Source: Thermoanaerobaculia bacterium (GTDB lineage Bacteria; Acidobacteriota; Thermoanaerobaculia; Multivoradales; Multivoraceae). Taken from it: DNA of 64,000 nt. Below the pieces are notes generated by a model that was given only the letters and a program-made list of their open reading frames with translations, was not told the DNA's origin and ran no database searches. This document shows, piece after piece, positions 33,473 to 42,814 of the stretch (positions are counted from its first letter, which is position 1; each line of letters begins with the position of its first letter). The stretch is from positions 151,938 to 215,937 of the forward strand of contig JAJDUI010000009.1 of NCBI GenBank assembly GCA_022826745.1, read 5' to 3'. The position numbers and the translations under genes were made by a program.

Positions 33473-36087
33473 TCCGGGCCTGGTCGTCGAGCCGGGCCAC
33501 GATCGCGATCGGAGGCCTGGCGTCGGTCCTCTCGATTCAGGGGCTTCAGGCGCAGGATGCCGGGGAGAAGCCGGAGGATGTCCGGTCGATCTCGGAAACC
33601 CGATCCATCCGGGAAGCGACTGACGGCTTCGAGCGTCTGCCCGGCTTCCTGGACCTGTACTGGGACAGCCGCGGAGGAAGGCTCTACTTGTGCGTGGAGG
33701 CGTTCGACAGCGAACTGCTCTACATCGAGTCGCTCGTTGCGGGTGTCGGGTCGAACGACATCGGCCTGGACCGCGGGCAGGTCGGGCGGACCCACCTCGT
33801 GCGGTTCGAGCGCATCGGGCCAAAGGTGCTGCTGGTCCAGCAAAACACCCGCTACCGGGCACTGAGCGACAACCCGGACGAGCAGCGTGCGGTCGCGGAC
33901 GCCTTCGCCCGCTCGGTGCTCTGGGGGTTCGAGGTCGCGGCCGAGGACGAAGACGGCGCGATCCTGGTGGACGCGACGGACTTCGTGCTCCGGGACGCGC
34001 ACGGCGTCGTGGCACGGCTCCAGCAGCGCGGGCAGGGGAGCTACCAACTGGACGCCTCGCGCTCGGCGATTCACCGCTCCGGCGTCGCCGCGTTTCCCCG
34101 CAACTCGGAACTCGAGGGGACTCTCACCTTCACTCTACGGTCTGCCGACCGTGGTCCGGGTGCCTGGGTGCGAGAGGTCGCGCCCTCGCCGGAGGCGGTC
34201 ACGGTGCGGCTCCGCCACTCCTTCGTTGCGCTCCCGGAGCCCGGTTACAAGCCGCGCCGCGCGGATCCGAGGTCCGGCTTCAACACGACGAGTTACTTCG
34301 ACTACGCGACTCCGATCGACCAGCCGCTCGAGACCAGCTTCATCGACCGTCACCGGCTCGAGAAGCGAAACCCGGGGGCCGAGCGCAGCGAACCGGTCGA
34401 ACCGATCGTCTACTACCTGGACCGGGGCGCGCCGGAGCCGATCCGCTCCGCGTTGCTCGATGGAGCCCGCTGGTGGAACGAGGCGTTCGAGGCGGCTGGC
34501 TACATCGACGCGTTCCGGGTTGAACTGCTGCCCGAAGGCGCCGACCTGCTCGACATCCGCTACAACGTGATCCAGTGGGTCCACCGGTCGACTCGCGGTT
34601 GGTCCTACGGAGGATCGGTCACCGACCCGCGCACCGGGGAGATCCTGAAGGGCGTCGTGACGCTCGGTTCCCTGCGCGTGCGGCAGGACTTCCTGATTGC
34701 CCAGGGTCTGTTGTCGCCCTACGAGGACGGGGACTCGTCCACCGAGGTGCTCACCGAAATGGCGCTTGCCCGGCTACGCCAGCTTTCGGCCCACGAAGTC
34801 GGCCACACGATCGGCCTGGCGCACAACTTCGCCTCCAGCGTCGATGGACCGGATGGCCGCGAGTCCGTCATGGACTATCCGCATCCCCTGGCCACCCTGG
34901 GCGAGGACGGCACGATCGACCTGAGTGCCGCCTACGACGTCGGCGTTGGCGAATGGGACAAGCGGGCGGTTCTCTACGGCTACGCGGAGTTCCCTGAGGG
35001 CGCCGACGAGGCGGCGGAGCTCGACGCCATCCTGCAGGGGACGATCGACGCTGGCCTCCACTACATCAGCGATGAGGACGCGCGGCCCGTGGGCGGCGCC
35101 CATCCCCTGGCTCACCTCTGGGACAACGGCCGTTCCGCGGCGGAGGAGCTGCGCCGCCTCCTGTCCGTTCGGCGGGCCGCGCTCGAGCGGTTTTCCGAGC
35201 GGAGCATCCCCGTCGGCGCGCCCATGTCGGAGCTGGAGGATGTGCTGACGCCTCTCTACCTGCTGCACCGTTACCAGATCGAGGCGGCGGCAAAGATCGT
35301 CGGCGGCGTCGACTACAGCTACGCCGTGCGGGGAGACGGCAGGGCGCCGGTGTCCCTGCTGCCGCCGGCGATGCAGTTCGACGCGCTCGACGCTCTGCTC
35401 CAGACGGTCGACCCGGCTGAACTGACGCTACCCCAGCGGATACTCGACCTCATTCCACCGCCGCCCCCGGGCCGGAGCCGGGGCCGGGAGCACCTGCCAT
35501 CGCGCGCCGGTCTGACGTTCGATCCGGTCGGCGCGGCCGAGATGGCGGCCGATCTGACGTTCGCCATGATCTTCGATGGCGAACGGGCTGCGCGTTTGGT
35601 CGATCACCATGCGCGGGAGGGGGAACAGCCGGCTCTTGGCGCCGTGATCGATCGGGTGCTGGCCGTTACCTGGCGCGCCGACCCTTCGCCGGGCCTTGCC
35701 GGAGAAGTCGGCAGGGCGGTCGACTTCGCCGCCCTGCGGCGGCTGATGGCGCTGGCGGCGGGCGCCCCGGTCAGTGCGCCGCCGAACTTCGACTGGCCGG
35801 TCGCGCTGGCGCGGTCGGGATCGTTCCAGGTGCGAGCCGAGGCCCGGTCCGAACTGTCTGCCCTCGGCGAGTGGCTGAAGGAGAACCCGGGCGGGACCGA
35901 CGAGCCCGCGGAGCGGGCGCACCGTACTCATGGGGCCTGGCTGATCCACCGTTTCCTGGAAGACCCGGGCTCGGTCGAACTGCCCGCGCCGCTGCGGGCC
36001 CCGGACGGCTCGCCGATCGGCTCGCACATCGGCTGCGGTGTGGGCGTGGGCGGCGCGGACCTCCCGCCCTTCGCGCTGCCGGAATGA
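33469..36087 (+). CDS. Secreted zinc metalloprotease (DUF5117/DUF4953 type)
   Basis: An 872-residue exported protein started by GTG at 33469 inside the isocitrate lyase stop. The N-terminal signal ('[21 protein letters not shown]') is followed by a DUF5117-like beta-rich domain and then a metzincin-like catalytic domain with '[13 protein letters not shown]' near residue 442 (HExxHxxGxxH) and the Met-turn-like 'SVMDYPHP'. The '[32 protein letters not shown]' segment is a hallmark of this protease group. It should degrade proteins or peptides outside the cytoplasm. Its stop overlaps the start of a cytoplasmic M20 hydrolase by ATGA, giving a three-gene coupled unit. The functional tie to isocitrate lyase is unclear. 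Confidence 0.87.
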   Translation: MIRAWSSSRATIAIGGLASVLSIQGLQAQDAGEKPEDVRSISETRSIREATDGFERLPGFLDLYWDSRGGRLYLCVEAFDSELLYIESLVAGVGSNDIGLDRGQVGRTHLVRFERIGPKVLLVQQNTRYRALSDNPDEQRAVADAFARSVLWGFEVAAEDEDGAILVDATDFVLRDAHGVVARLQQRGQGSYQLDASRSAIHRSGVAAFPRNSELEGTLTFTLRSADRGPGAWVREVAPSPEAVTVRLRHSFVALPEPGYKPRRADPRSGFNTTSYFDYATPIDQPLETSFIDRHRLEKRNPGAERSEPVEPIVYYLDRGAPEPIRSALLDGARWWNEAFEAAGYIDAFRVELLPEGADLLDIRYNVIQWVHRSTRGWSYGGSVTDPRTGEILKGVVTLGSLRVRQDFLIAQGLLSPYEDGDSSTEVLTEMALARLRQLSAHEVGHTIGLAHNFASSVDGPDGRESVMDYPHPLATLGEDGTIDLSAAYDVGVGEWDKRAVLYGYAEFPEGADEAAELDAILQGTIDAGLHYISDEDARPVGGAHPLAHLWDNGRSAAEELRRLLSVRRAALERFSERSIPVGAPMSELEDVLTPLYLLHRYQIEAAAKIVGGVDYSYAVRGDGRAPVSLLPPAMQFDALDALLQTVDPAELTLPQRILDLIPPPPPGRSRGREHLPSRAGLTFDPVGAAEMAADLTFAMIFDGERAARLVDHHAREGEQPALGAVIDRVLAVTWRADPSPGLAGEVGRAVDFAALRRLMALAAGAPVSAPPNFDWPVALARSGSFQVRAEARSELSALGEWLKENPGGTDEPAERAHRTHGAWLIHRFLEDPGSVELPAPLRAPDGSPIGSHIGCGVGVGGADLPPFALPE

Positions 36088-37301
36088 GCCGCCATCCGTC
36101 CGCGTCGCTCCGGCTGCCTGAGGCTGTTTCCGGGCTCTACGGCGCCGGTGCCGTTGCCGAGCTTGTCGGTCTCCGGCGAGCGCTCCACGCCGATCCCGAA
36201 CTCTCGCTCCAGGAGGAGCGTACGTGTGCCCGTCTTCAGCGGACGCTGGACGAACTCGGCGTCGAGGGCGTAGCCCGGGTAGCCGGCACCGGTGTGGTCG
36301 GACGGATACCCGGTCGCGACCGGAGTGCGCCGCTGGTTGCGGTGCGCGGCGACATCGACGCGCTGCCGATCCAGGAAGACACCGGTTTGCCGTTCGCGTC
36401 CCGCAACGAGGGCGTGATGCACGCCTGCGGCCACGACGTCCATGCCTCCTGGGCGGTCGCCGCGGCGCGCCTGCTCCAGGCCGAACCGGCGACAGGCGAC
36501 GTTCTGCTCGTGCTGCAGCCGGCGGAGGAGAGCGGCGAGGGCGCGGCGGCGGTCCTGGCGACCGGCGTCCTGGACGAGGTCGGGGCGATCTTCGGCGCCC
36601 ATGTCGACCTGACCTTCGAGGTCGGGCAGGCGATGATCCAGCCCGGCGCCGTGGGCGCCGCCGCCGACCGCTTCGAGGTCGAGCTTCGGGGCAAGGGGGC
36701 GCACGGTGCAAGGCCCCATCAGGGCCTCGATCCGATCACAGGCCTGGCCCAGGTCGTTTCCGCCCTGCAGACGGTCGTCTCCCGGCGCGTGCCGCCCGAC
36801 CAGCCGGCGGTGGTCACCGTCGGCGCCGTCGAGGCGGGCACGGCGCACAACGTGATCCCCGACCGCGCCGTGCTCAAGGGCACCATGCGGTCGCTCGACC
36901 CGGCCATCCGGAAACTGCTGGCGGGCGAGGTGCGGCACGTTGCCGAGTCCGTCGCCGCGGCCTGCCGGCTCGAGGCCGAGGTACGGATGCTCCAGGGAAC
37001 GCCGGCCGTCCTGAACGACGAGCGTGCCGCGGGCTGGGCCAGGAACGCCGCGGTTCCGGTGATCGGCGCGGATGCGATCAGGCCGTTGCCGGCCGCGAAC
37101 ATGGGCGGCGAGGACTTCGCCTTCTACCTGGAGCGAATTCCGGGCTGCTTCATCCGGGTCGGCGCCCGGCTGCCCGGCGACCCGGTAGTCGGCGCCCACA
37201 CGCCGTACTTCGCGCCTGCCGAAGAGGCGATCTTCGTCGGCGGGGCGCTGCTGGCGGCGGCGGCGCGCCGCGCTTCGGCGGAGCTTGCGGGCACTTCCTG
37301 A
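36084..37301 (+). CDS. M20D-type amidohydrolase
   Basis: A 405-residue hydrolase of the IAA-amino-acid/hippurate hydrolase group. The ATG at 36084 overlaps the metalloprotease stop (ATGA). Metal site: 'RGDIDALPIQE', 'MHACGHDVHAS', 'LQPAEESGEGA' and the C-terminal 'GGEDFAFYLERIPG'; the dimerisation 'lid' begins 'GKGAHGARPHQGLDP'. No signal peptide is present, so it would act in the cytoplasm on N-acyl amino acids or peptides, perhaps products of the secreted protease encoded just upstream. Substrate cannot be assigned. It differs from the exported M20 protein at 2033-3490 in subfamily and localisation. Confidence 0.88.
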   Translation: MSRHPSASLRLPEAVSGLYGAGAVAELVGLRRALHADPELSLQEERTCARLQRTLDELGVEGVARVAGTGVVGRIPGRDRSAPLVAVRGDIDALPIQEDTGLPFASRNEGVMHACGHDVHASWAVAAARLLQAEPATGDVLLVLQPAEESGEGAAAVLATGVLDEVGAIFGAHVDLTFEVGQAMIQPGAVGAAADRFEVELRGKGAHGARPHQGLDPITGLAQVVSALQTVVSRRVPPDQPAVVTVGAVEAGTAHNVIPDRAVLKGTMRSLDPAIRKLLAGEVRHVAESVAAACRLEAEVRMLQGTPAVLNDERAAGWARNAAVPVIGADAIRPLPAANMGGEDFAFYLERIPGCFIRVGARLPGDPVVGAHTPYFAPAEEAIFVGGALLAAAARRASAELAGTS

Positions 37302-37312
37302 TCAGCGCCGTC

Positions 37313-37984
37313 CTAGAACGCGAAGACCAGGCCCGCGCTGACGAGGCCCTGGACAAGGTCGTCGCGTTCGGCTCCGTAGCAGCAGTCGTAGCAGCACCCG
37401 TCCTCGTTGCTGGTGTCGGTCACCAGCAGGCGCGCGTCCAGGCGCAGGCCGACGTGGTCCGTGAAGAAGACCTTCACGCCGCCGCCGAGGCCTATTGAGA
37501 AGTGGCTCTCGGACTCCGGCAGGAAGTCGCTGCTCGGCGCGAGGCGGGTGACGCCGGCGGTCAGCGATGCGAAGGGACGCACCTGACCCAGTGACCCGGT
37601 CCACGAGACGCCGGCCTGGTAGTAGTCGACGTCCATCCCGCCGAGATACGCGGAGCCGAGGAAGGGGCCCTCGTCCAGCCCGAAGCCGGTCTCCTGCTCG
37701 TTGACGAACAGCTCGAGGTGGAGATTCCGCCGGAGCGGGAATCCGATGACCACGCCGTCCACCGTGCCGTCGTCGATCTCCAGATCGAGCCTTCCGAACT
37801 CGTAGTCGTCGATCTCGAAGCTGCCGAGGAAGCTGTGTCCGTAGTACGGAGTGATCTCGAAGCGTACCTTCTGGGCGACGGCCGGTGACGGTGTCGCGCC
37901 GGCGGCTACGGTCAGCAGTGCTGTAACGGCCAGCGTCCAGATCAGGTGACGTCTGGGGGATTCAAGGCGTCGGTCTCGCGTCAT
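37313..37984 (-). CDS. Porin-like outer-membrane beta-barrel with a CCxxCC loop
   Basis: A 223-residue protein. ATG at 37984 (MTRDRRLESPRRH) is preferred because a signal peptide with a hydrophobic core 'LIWTLAVTALLTVAAGA' and cleavage near 'AVAQ' follows. The mature part alternates hydrophobic and polar residues as in an eight-stranded barrel and ends 'GLVSAGLVFAF', with the C-terminal Phe typical of outer-membrane proteins. Just before the last strands is 'EDGCCYDCCYGAE', four Cys in six residues, in what should be an exposed loop. It is convergent with the M20D gene (11 bp apart). Function unknown. Confidence 0.72.
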   Translation of the reverse strand: MTRDRRLESPRRHLIWTLAVTALLTVAAGATPSPAVAQKVRFEITPYYGHSFLGSFEIDDYEFGRLDLEIDDGTVDGVVIGFPLRRNLHLELFVNEQETGFGLDEGPFLGSAYLGGMDVDYYQAGVSWTGSLGQVRPFASLTAGVTRLAPSSDFLPESESHFSIGLGGGVKVFFTDHVGLRLDARLLVTDTSNEDGCCYDCCYGAERDDLVQGLVSAGLVFAF

Positions 37985-38131
37985 GGTCGTCGATCCTCCA
38001 TGGGGCGAGCGACAGGACTGCAAGTTCCGGGCCGGCGCCGTACTGTGGAAACAGGGGCGGAGCGGCCGGTATCGGTCCACTGGGGAGGTAGTCAGTCGAC
38101 GTCACACGAGGAGGAGCGGGCCGCCCTGCCC

Positions 38132-38163
38132 CTGTCCCCGGTTTACGGAGCCGGGGCGGACAG
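38132..38163 (-). terminator. Hairpin downstream of fabI
   Basis: CTGTCCCCGG (38132-38141) pairs with CCGGGG..GACAG (38151-38163), with a short bulge in the right arm. It starts 24 bases past the fabI stop on the minus strand. No T-run follows, so it may be a pause or processing structure instead of a strong terminator. Confidence 0.4.
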
Positions 38164-38186
38164 GGTTTCGGGTGAGCCCTGGCTTC

Positions 38187-39020
38187 CTAACTGCTTGCCG
38201 TGTCCCGGTCCGGGTGGCGCATCGCGGTGATGTTGAACCCGGCGTCCACGAAGTGGATGCCGCCGGTCGTTCCGGCGCTCAGGTCGGACAGCAGGTACGC
38301 GGCGGTTGCGCCGACATCGTCGACGGTGATGTTGCGGCCGAGCGGCGCCCGTTCCGGCATCACCTTCAGCATGCCGCGCATCCCTGAGACGCCGGATGCG
38401 GCCAGGGTCCTGACCGGGCCGGCGGAGATGCCGTGAACGCGGATGTTCTTGGGTCCCAGGTCGACCGCCAGATAGCGGATGGACGCTTCGAGCGCCGCCT
38501 TGGCGATGCCCATCACGTTGTAGTTCGGGGTGGCCTTGGTGGCGCCGTAGTAGGTCATCGCAATGATGCTGCCGCCCTCTGTCATCAGCGGCTCGGCGGC
38601 GCGGGCGAGAGCGATCAGCGAGTAGCAACTGATGTCGAGAGCGGTGGCAAAGCCGGCGCGCGAGGTATCGACCGTGCGTCCCAGCAGATCCTCGCGGTTG
38701 GCGAAGGCGACGGAGTGAACGAGGAAGTCGAGCCGCCCCCAGCGCTCCTGCAGTCCGGCGAAGACCGCGTCGATCTGGTCGTCGTCGGTGACGTCGAGCG
38801 GTTCGATGAACGTGGAGCCCACGCTCCCGGCGAGAGGCCGTACCCGCCGTTCCAGGGCGTCGCCCTGGAACGTGAACGCGAGATCGGCGCCCTCCTCGTG
38901 CGCTCGCCGGGCGATGCCCCAGGCCAGGGAGCGTTTGTTGGCGACGCCGACGACGAGGCCCCGCTTTCCCGCGAGCAGTCCCTTCGACGTGGCGCCGGGA
39001 GATGATTCGGGCGGAGTCAC
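38187..39020 (-). CDS. fabI: Enoyl-[acyl-carrier-protein] reductase (NADH), FabI
   Basis: A 277-residue short-chain reductase. 'GLVVGVANKRSLAWGIA' is the FabI-specific nucleotide motif, and the catalytic Tyr and Lys are in 'YNVMGIAK' (Tyr-x6-Lys), preceded by 'MTYYGATKATPN'. It catalyses the last step of each fatty-acid elongation cycle. Translation appears to start at GTG 39020; the first 15 residues are variable ('MTPPESSPGATSKG'), and no ATG lies nearby in frame. The gene is divergent from a DMT transporter with a 54-bp gap. Nothing unusual is seen in the active site, so it should be functional. Confidence 0.95.
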   Translation of the reverse strand: MTPPESSPGATSKGLLAGKRGLVVGVANKRSLAWGIARRAHEEGADLAFTFQGDALERRVRPLAGSVGSTFIEPLDVTDDDQIDAVFAGLQERWGRLDFLVHSVAFANREDLLGRTVDTSRAGFATALDISCYSLIALARAAEPLMTEGGSIIAMTYYGATKATPNYNVMGIAKAALEASIRYLAVDLGPKNIRVHGISAGPVRTLAASGVSGMRGMLKVMPERAPLGRNITVDDVGATAAYLLSDLSAGTTGGIHFVDAGFNITAMRHPDRDTASS

Positions 39021-39074
39021 GGCCGCCGGGATTGTAGCGCTCCGCTGCGCTTGGTCCTAGACTGACCCGGGCGC

Positions 39075-39962
39075 ATGGTTTCCCTGCTCGGCATCGTGCT
39101 GGTGGTCGGCGCAACGCTCTGCTTCTCGCTGTTCGACCTTCTGCGCAAGAAGCTCACCGGTCGCCTGAGCGACGCCTTCCTGGTCATGGTCCTGGCGCTC
39201 GGCGCCGTGCCTCTCTACGGCGTGTGGGTGGCACTGCAGCCGCCCATTGCCGTGAGTGCCGCGTACGTGTGGCCGGGCGTTGCCTCCGTCGTGTGCAATC
39301 TGGGCGCGAACTACGGCTTCCTGCGTTCCGTGCGTCTCTCCGGGCTGAGCGCGGTGATTCCCCTGCTCTCGCTGACGCCGGTGTTCACGTCGCTGCTCGC
39401 GATCCCGCTGCTGGGCGAGCTGCCGGGCGCCCGCGAGTGGCTCGGCATCGCGATGGTCGTGTTCGGCGCTCTCGCGCTCCAGCTGGGCGAGCGGAGCGGA
39501 GAGCGTCGCCAGGCGTGGAGACTGAGCGCGGGGGCGTGGTGGATGATCCTGGTCGCCTTCCTCTGGGCGTCGGCGCTGCCGCTCGACAAGCTCGCGACCG
39601 AAGCCTCGAACGCGGCCTTTCACGGCCTGGTCCTGCACCTCGGCGTTGGCCTGTCCGTGCTGACGCTCGTCCTTCGCGGCCTGCGCGAGGCGCCGGGAGT
39701 GCGCTCCCGCGCGGACGTGCGCGCGGGAGCCGGGACCTGGGCCCTGCTGCTGACCGCCGTCGTCCTCGGCGCGGCGGCGCAGGGACTCCAGTTGCTGGCG
39801 CTTCAGCACGCCTGGGTCGGCTTCGTCGAGACGGTGAAGCGGGGCATCGGCTCCTCGCTGGCGCTGGTCCTCGGCCGCGTCTTCTTCGCCGAGCCGCTCA
39901 CGTCGCGCAAGGTGCTGACGGTGGCCGTGATCGCGGCCGGTGTCGCGGTGATGCTCTGGTAG
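39075..39962 (+). CDS. DMT-superfamily transporter (EamA)
   Basis: A 295-residue membrane protein with about ten hydrophobic helices in two EamA repeats. The first begins 'LLGIVLVVGATLCFSLFDLLRKK', the second 'AWWMILVAFLWASALPLDKLA'; 'VIPLLSLTPVFTSLLAIPLLGE' is the usual drug/metabolite transporter signature near the end of repeat one. Members export or import metabolites such as amino acids; the substrate is unknown. It ends 11 bp before the start of the first sorbosone-dehydrogenase-like gene and may be co-transcribed with it. Confidence 0.85.
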   Translation: MVSLLGIVLVVGATLCFSLFDLLRKKLTGRLSDAFLVMVLALGAVPLYGVWVALQPPIAVSAAYVWPGVASVVCNLGANYGFLRSVRLSGLSAVIPLLSLTPVFTSLLAIPLLGELPGAREWLGIAMVVFGALALQLGERSGERRQAWRLSAGAWWMILVAFLWASALPLDKLATEASNAAFHGLVLHLGVGLSVLTLVLRGLREAPGVRSRADVRAGAGTWALLLTAVVLGAAAQGLQLLALQHAWVGFVETVKRGIGSSLALVLGRVFFAEPLTSRKVLTVAVIAAGVAVMLW

Positions 39963-39973
39963 GTTGACCCGTG

Positions 39974-41545
39974 ATGGCCAGCCGTGTCCCGGTCGACTGT
40001 CGGCTCCGCCTGGCAGTTGTTCTGTGCCTCATGACGGTCGGATCCGGCGGCGCGGGCGCCCAGGTGACGCGGTTGTCCGAGATCGAGTTGCCCGACGGGT
40101 TCTCGATCGGAATCTTCGCGAGTGGTGTAACCGGCGCCCGTTCGCTGGCCCAGAGCCCGGCCGGTACGGTCTTCGTCGGCACCCGCGACGCGGGCGTCGT
40201 CCATGCGCTGGTCGACTCCGACGGCGACGGCGCGGCGGACGAGGGCTATCGCATCGCGTCGGGTCTGAACTCGCCGAACGGCGTGGCCTTCCGCAACGGA
40301 AGCCTCTACGTGGCCGAGATCAGCCGGATTCTCCGGTACGACGGCATCGAGAGCCGGCTGGCTTCGCCTCCTCAACCGTTCGTGGTCACGGACCGGCTTC
40401 CGACCGACAGGCACCACGGCTGGAAGTTCATCCGTTTCGGGCCGGACGGCCGGCTCTACGTGCCGGTGGGCGCTCCCTGCAACATCTGCAACGAAGCCGA
40501 TCCGTACAACTCGATCCTGCGGATGGCCGCCGACGGCAGCTACGAGATCGTGGCGCGGGGCGTCAGGAACACCGTGGGTTTCGATTGGCATCCGACGACG
40601 CGGAGGCTCTGGTTCACCGACAACGGTCGCGACTGGCTGGGCGACAACAGCCCGCCGGACGAGTTGAACGTGCTGACATCGAACGGCCAGCACTTCGGTT
40701 ATCCCTTCTGCCACGGCCGGGACGTCTCCGATCCCGAGTTCGGCTCGCTCCGCTCCTGCTCCGAGTTCCGGCCGCCGGCGCAGGAGCTCGGACCGCACGT
40801 GGCGGCGCTGGGGATGCGCTTCTACACCGGCGAGATGTTCCCGGATCGCTACCGCGGCCAGATCTTCATCGCCGAGCACGGCTCCTGGAACCGCACGGAT
40901 CCGATCGGCTACCGGGTCATGGTGGTTCGTCTGGGCGCCGGTGGACGGGCAATCGGCTACGAGGAGTTCGCCACGGGCTGGCTACGGGGCGGGACGGCAT
41001 GGGGACGGCCGGTCGACGTGATGGTCCGCGACGACGGCTCGCTGCTGGTTTCGGACGATCGGCGGGGGGCCGTCTACCGCATTGTCCATGAGTCCGCGAG
41101 CGAACCGGACCCGGACCCCGATCCGCCGCCCGATCCGGAACCTGATCCCGACCCGGACCCCGAACCGCCTCCTGCCGTGCCGGACGGTCCCTGCGTCGCG
41201 AACGCTGAAACTCTCTGCCTGCACGGCGACCGCTACGCGGTGCGGGTCGAGTGGTGGAGTGGCGACGGTGAGACGGGATCGGCCCAGGTGGCTGGGGAAA
41301 CGACGAAGGACTCCGGTCTGTTCCGGTTCCTGGAACCGTCCAACTGGGAGATCCTGGTCAAGGTGCTGAACGGCTGCGAAATCGACGGTCACTACTGGGT
41401 GTACGGCGCTTCGACGACGGATCTGGGCTACGTCATCCGCGTCACGGACACGGCGACGGGCGACGTCCGGGAGTACCGGAACGAGCCCGGGCAGCCAGCG
41501 GCCGCGATCACGGACGCCAGGGCCTTTTCGGACAGTTGCCCCTAG
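39974..41545 (+). CDS. Secreted PQQ-type sugar (sorbosone) dehydrogenase-like protein with extra C-terminal domain
   Basis: A 523-residue exported protein (signal 'LAVVLCLMTVGSGGAGAQ'; a GTG directly before this ATG could also start). Residues 35-375 form a beta-propeller of the sorbosone/glucose dehydrogenase type: 'HHGWKFIRFGPDGRLYVPVGAPCNIC', 'GVRNTVGFDWHP', 'LWFTDNGRD', 'PPDELN' and 'AEHGSWNR'. A Pro/Asp repeat linker (about 380-410) leads to a separate C-terminal domain 'ETLCLHGDRYAVRVEW...FRFLEPSNWEILVKVLNGC', a motif I recall at the end of various secreted proteins. The adjacent gene is a paralogue lacking linker and extra domain. It probably oxidises a sugar or alcohol in the periplasm using PQQ; cofactor use is inferred from the family. 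Confidence 0.85.
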   Translation: MASRVPVDCRLRLAVVLCLMTVGSGGAGAQVTRLSEIELPDGFSIGIFASGVTGARSLAQSPAGTVFVGTRDAGVVHALVDSDGDGAADEGYRIASGLNSPNGVAFRNGSLYVAEISRILRYDGIESRLASPPQPFVVTDRLPTDRHHGWKFIRFGPDGRLYVPVGAPCNICNEADPYNSILRMAADGSYEIVARGVRNTVGFDWHPTTRRLWFTDNGRDWLGDNSPPDELNVLTSNGQHFGYPFCHGRDVSDPEFGSLRSCSEFRPPAQELGPHVAALGMRFYTGEMFPDRYRGQIFIAEHGSWNRTDPIGYRVMVVRLGAGGRAIGYEEFATGWLRGGTAWGRPVDVMVRDDGSLLVSDDRRGAVYRIVHESASEPDPDPDPPPDPEPDPDPDPEPPPAVPDGPCVANAETLCLHGDRYAVRVEWWSGDGETGSAQVAGETTKDSGLFRFLEPSNWEILVKVLNGCEIDGHYWVYGASTTDLGYVIRVTDTATGDVREYRNEPGQPAAAITDARAFSDSCP

Positions 41546-41622
41546 CGATACTCTCGTCGCTCCCAGGCTCCCGGCGCCCAGGTTCCGGGACGTGCAGGTC
41601 AACCACCTCAGGAGTCAGCAGC

Positions 41623-42810
41623 ATGCTCCGTTCCTCGCTTCCCGCGTCGCGCTTCCGGCCTTCTTCACGCACCATCGTGGTCGCCCTCGGTGCTTTCTTC
41701 ATGGCCCTGGCTTTCGCCGCGAGCGCCGTCTCGGCGGCCGACGACGAAGTCCGTCTGGACAAGATCGAACTGCTCGCCGGCTTCTCGATCGGTGTCTTCG
41801 CCGCGGAACTCGACTATGCACGCTCGCTGGCCCAGAGTCCGTCCGGAACCGTCTTCGTCGGCACCGGGCGCAGGGGCGGCGGAGTCGTTCACGCAGTCCT
41901 CGACGCGGACGGCGACGGAATGGCCGACGACCGCTATCGCATCGGCTCCGACCTGAACTGGCCGAACGGCGTCGCCTTTCACGACGGCGACCTCTACGTT
42001 GCCGAGATCAGCCGCGTGCTTCGTTTCGAAGAGATCGAGAGCCGGCTCGACGCGCCGCCCGAACCGGTCGTGGTCACCGCGGACCTGCCCGACGAAACCC
42101 ATCACGGCTGGAAGTTCATCCGCTTCGGTCCCGACGGGCGGCTCTACGTGCCGGTGGGCGCTCCGTGCAACATCTGCGACGAAGGCGATCCCTTCGCGAC
42201 GATTCTCCGGCTGGACGAGACCGGCGACTACGAAGTCGTCGCCCGCGGGGTGCGGAACACGGTCGGCTTCGACTGGCGCCCGGGCACGAGCGAACTGTGG
42301 TTCACCGACAACGGACGGGACATGATGGGCGACGACGTTCCGCCCGACGAGTTGAACGTGCTGACGGAAGACGGCCAGCACTTCGGCTATCCGTACTGCC
42401 ATGGCCAGGACATCGCGGACCCGGAGTTCGGCGATCAGCGTCCCTGCGACGCACTCGTGCCGCCGGCCATCGACCTCGACCCGCACGTGGCGGCAGTGGG
42501 CATGCGCTTCTACCAGGGCGCCGCGTTCCCTGAGCGCTACCACGGGCAGATCTTCATTGCGGAGCACGGTTCCTGGAACCGCAGCAACAAGATCGGCTAC
42601 CGGGTCATGGTCGTTCATGTCGACCGGGACGGTCGGGCTGCGGAGTACGAGGAGTTCGCCACGGGTTGGCTGCAGGGAGAAGACTCGTGGGGCCGGCCGG
42701 TCGACGTGATGGAGCGGGCCGACGGTTCGCTCCTCGTGTCGGACGACATGCGGGGCGTGATCTACCGCATCGTCTACGACGGAACTGCGGCAGCGGCGGC
42801 CGGGCACTAG
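41623..42810 (+). CDS. Secreted PQQ-type sugar (sorbosone) dehydrogenase-like protein, second copy
   Basis: A 395-residue paralogue of the preceding gene, highly similar through the propeller ('HHGWKFIRFGPDGRLYVPVGAPCNIC', 'GVRNTVGFDWRPG', 'LWFTDNGRDMMGDD') but ending directly after 'GVIYRIVYDG'. ATG at 41623 was chosen because 'AGGAG' lies 9 bases upstream and a signal peptide ('IVVALGAFFMALAFAASAVSA') follows; the open frame upstream is not protein-like. The two copies are in tandem with a 77-bp gap and look like a local duplication followed by domain gain or loss. It should act in the periplasm on a sugar or alcohol. Confidence 0.87.
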   Translation: MLRSSLPASRFRPSSRTIVVALGAFFMALAFAASAVSAADDEVRLDKIELLAGFSIGVFAAELDYARSLAQSPSGTVFVGTGRRGGGVVHAVLDADGDGMADDRYRIGSDLNWPNGVAFHDGDLYVAEISRVLRFEEIESRLDAPPEPVVVTADLPDETHHGWKFIRFGPDGRLYVPVGAPCNICDEGDPFATILRLDETGDYEVVARGVRNTVGFDWRPGTSELWFTDNGRDMMGDDVPPDELNVLTEDGQHFGYPYCHGQDIADPEFGDQRPCDALVPPAIDLDPHVAAVGMRFYQGAAFPERYHGQIFIAEHGSWNRSNKIGYRVMVVHVDRDGRAAEYEEFATGWLQGEDSWGRPVDVMERADGSLLVSDDMRGVIYRIVYDGTAAAAAGH

Positions 42811-42814
42811 ACGA

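Noticed and set aside
41095..41175. GACCCGGACCCCGA-type tandem repeat
   Set aside because: It is the coding sequence of the Pro/Asp linker of the first sorbosone-dehydrogenase-like protein.
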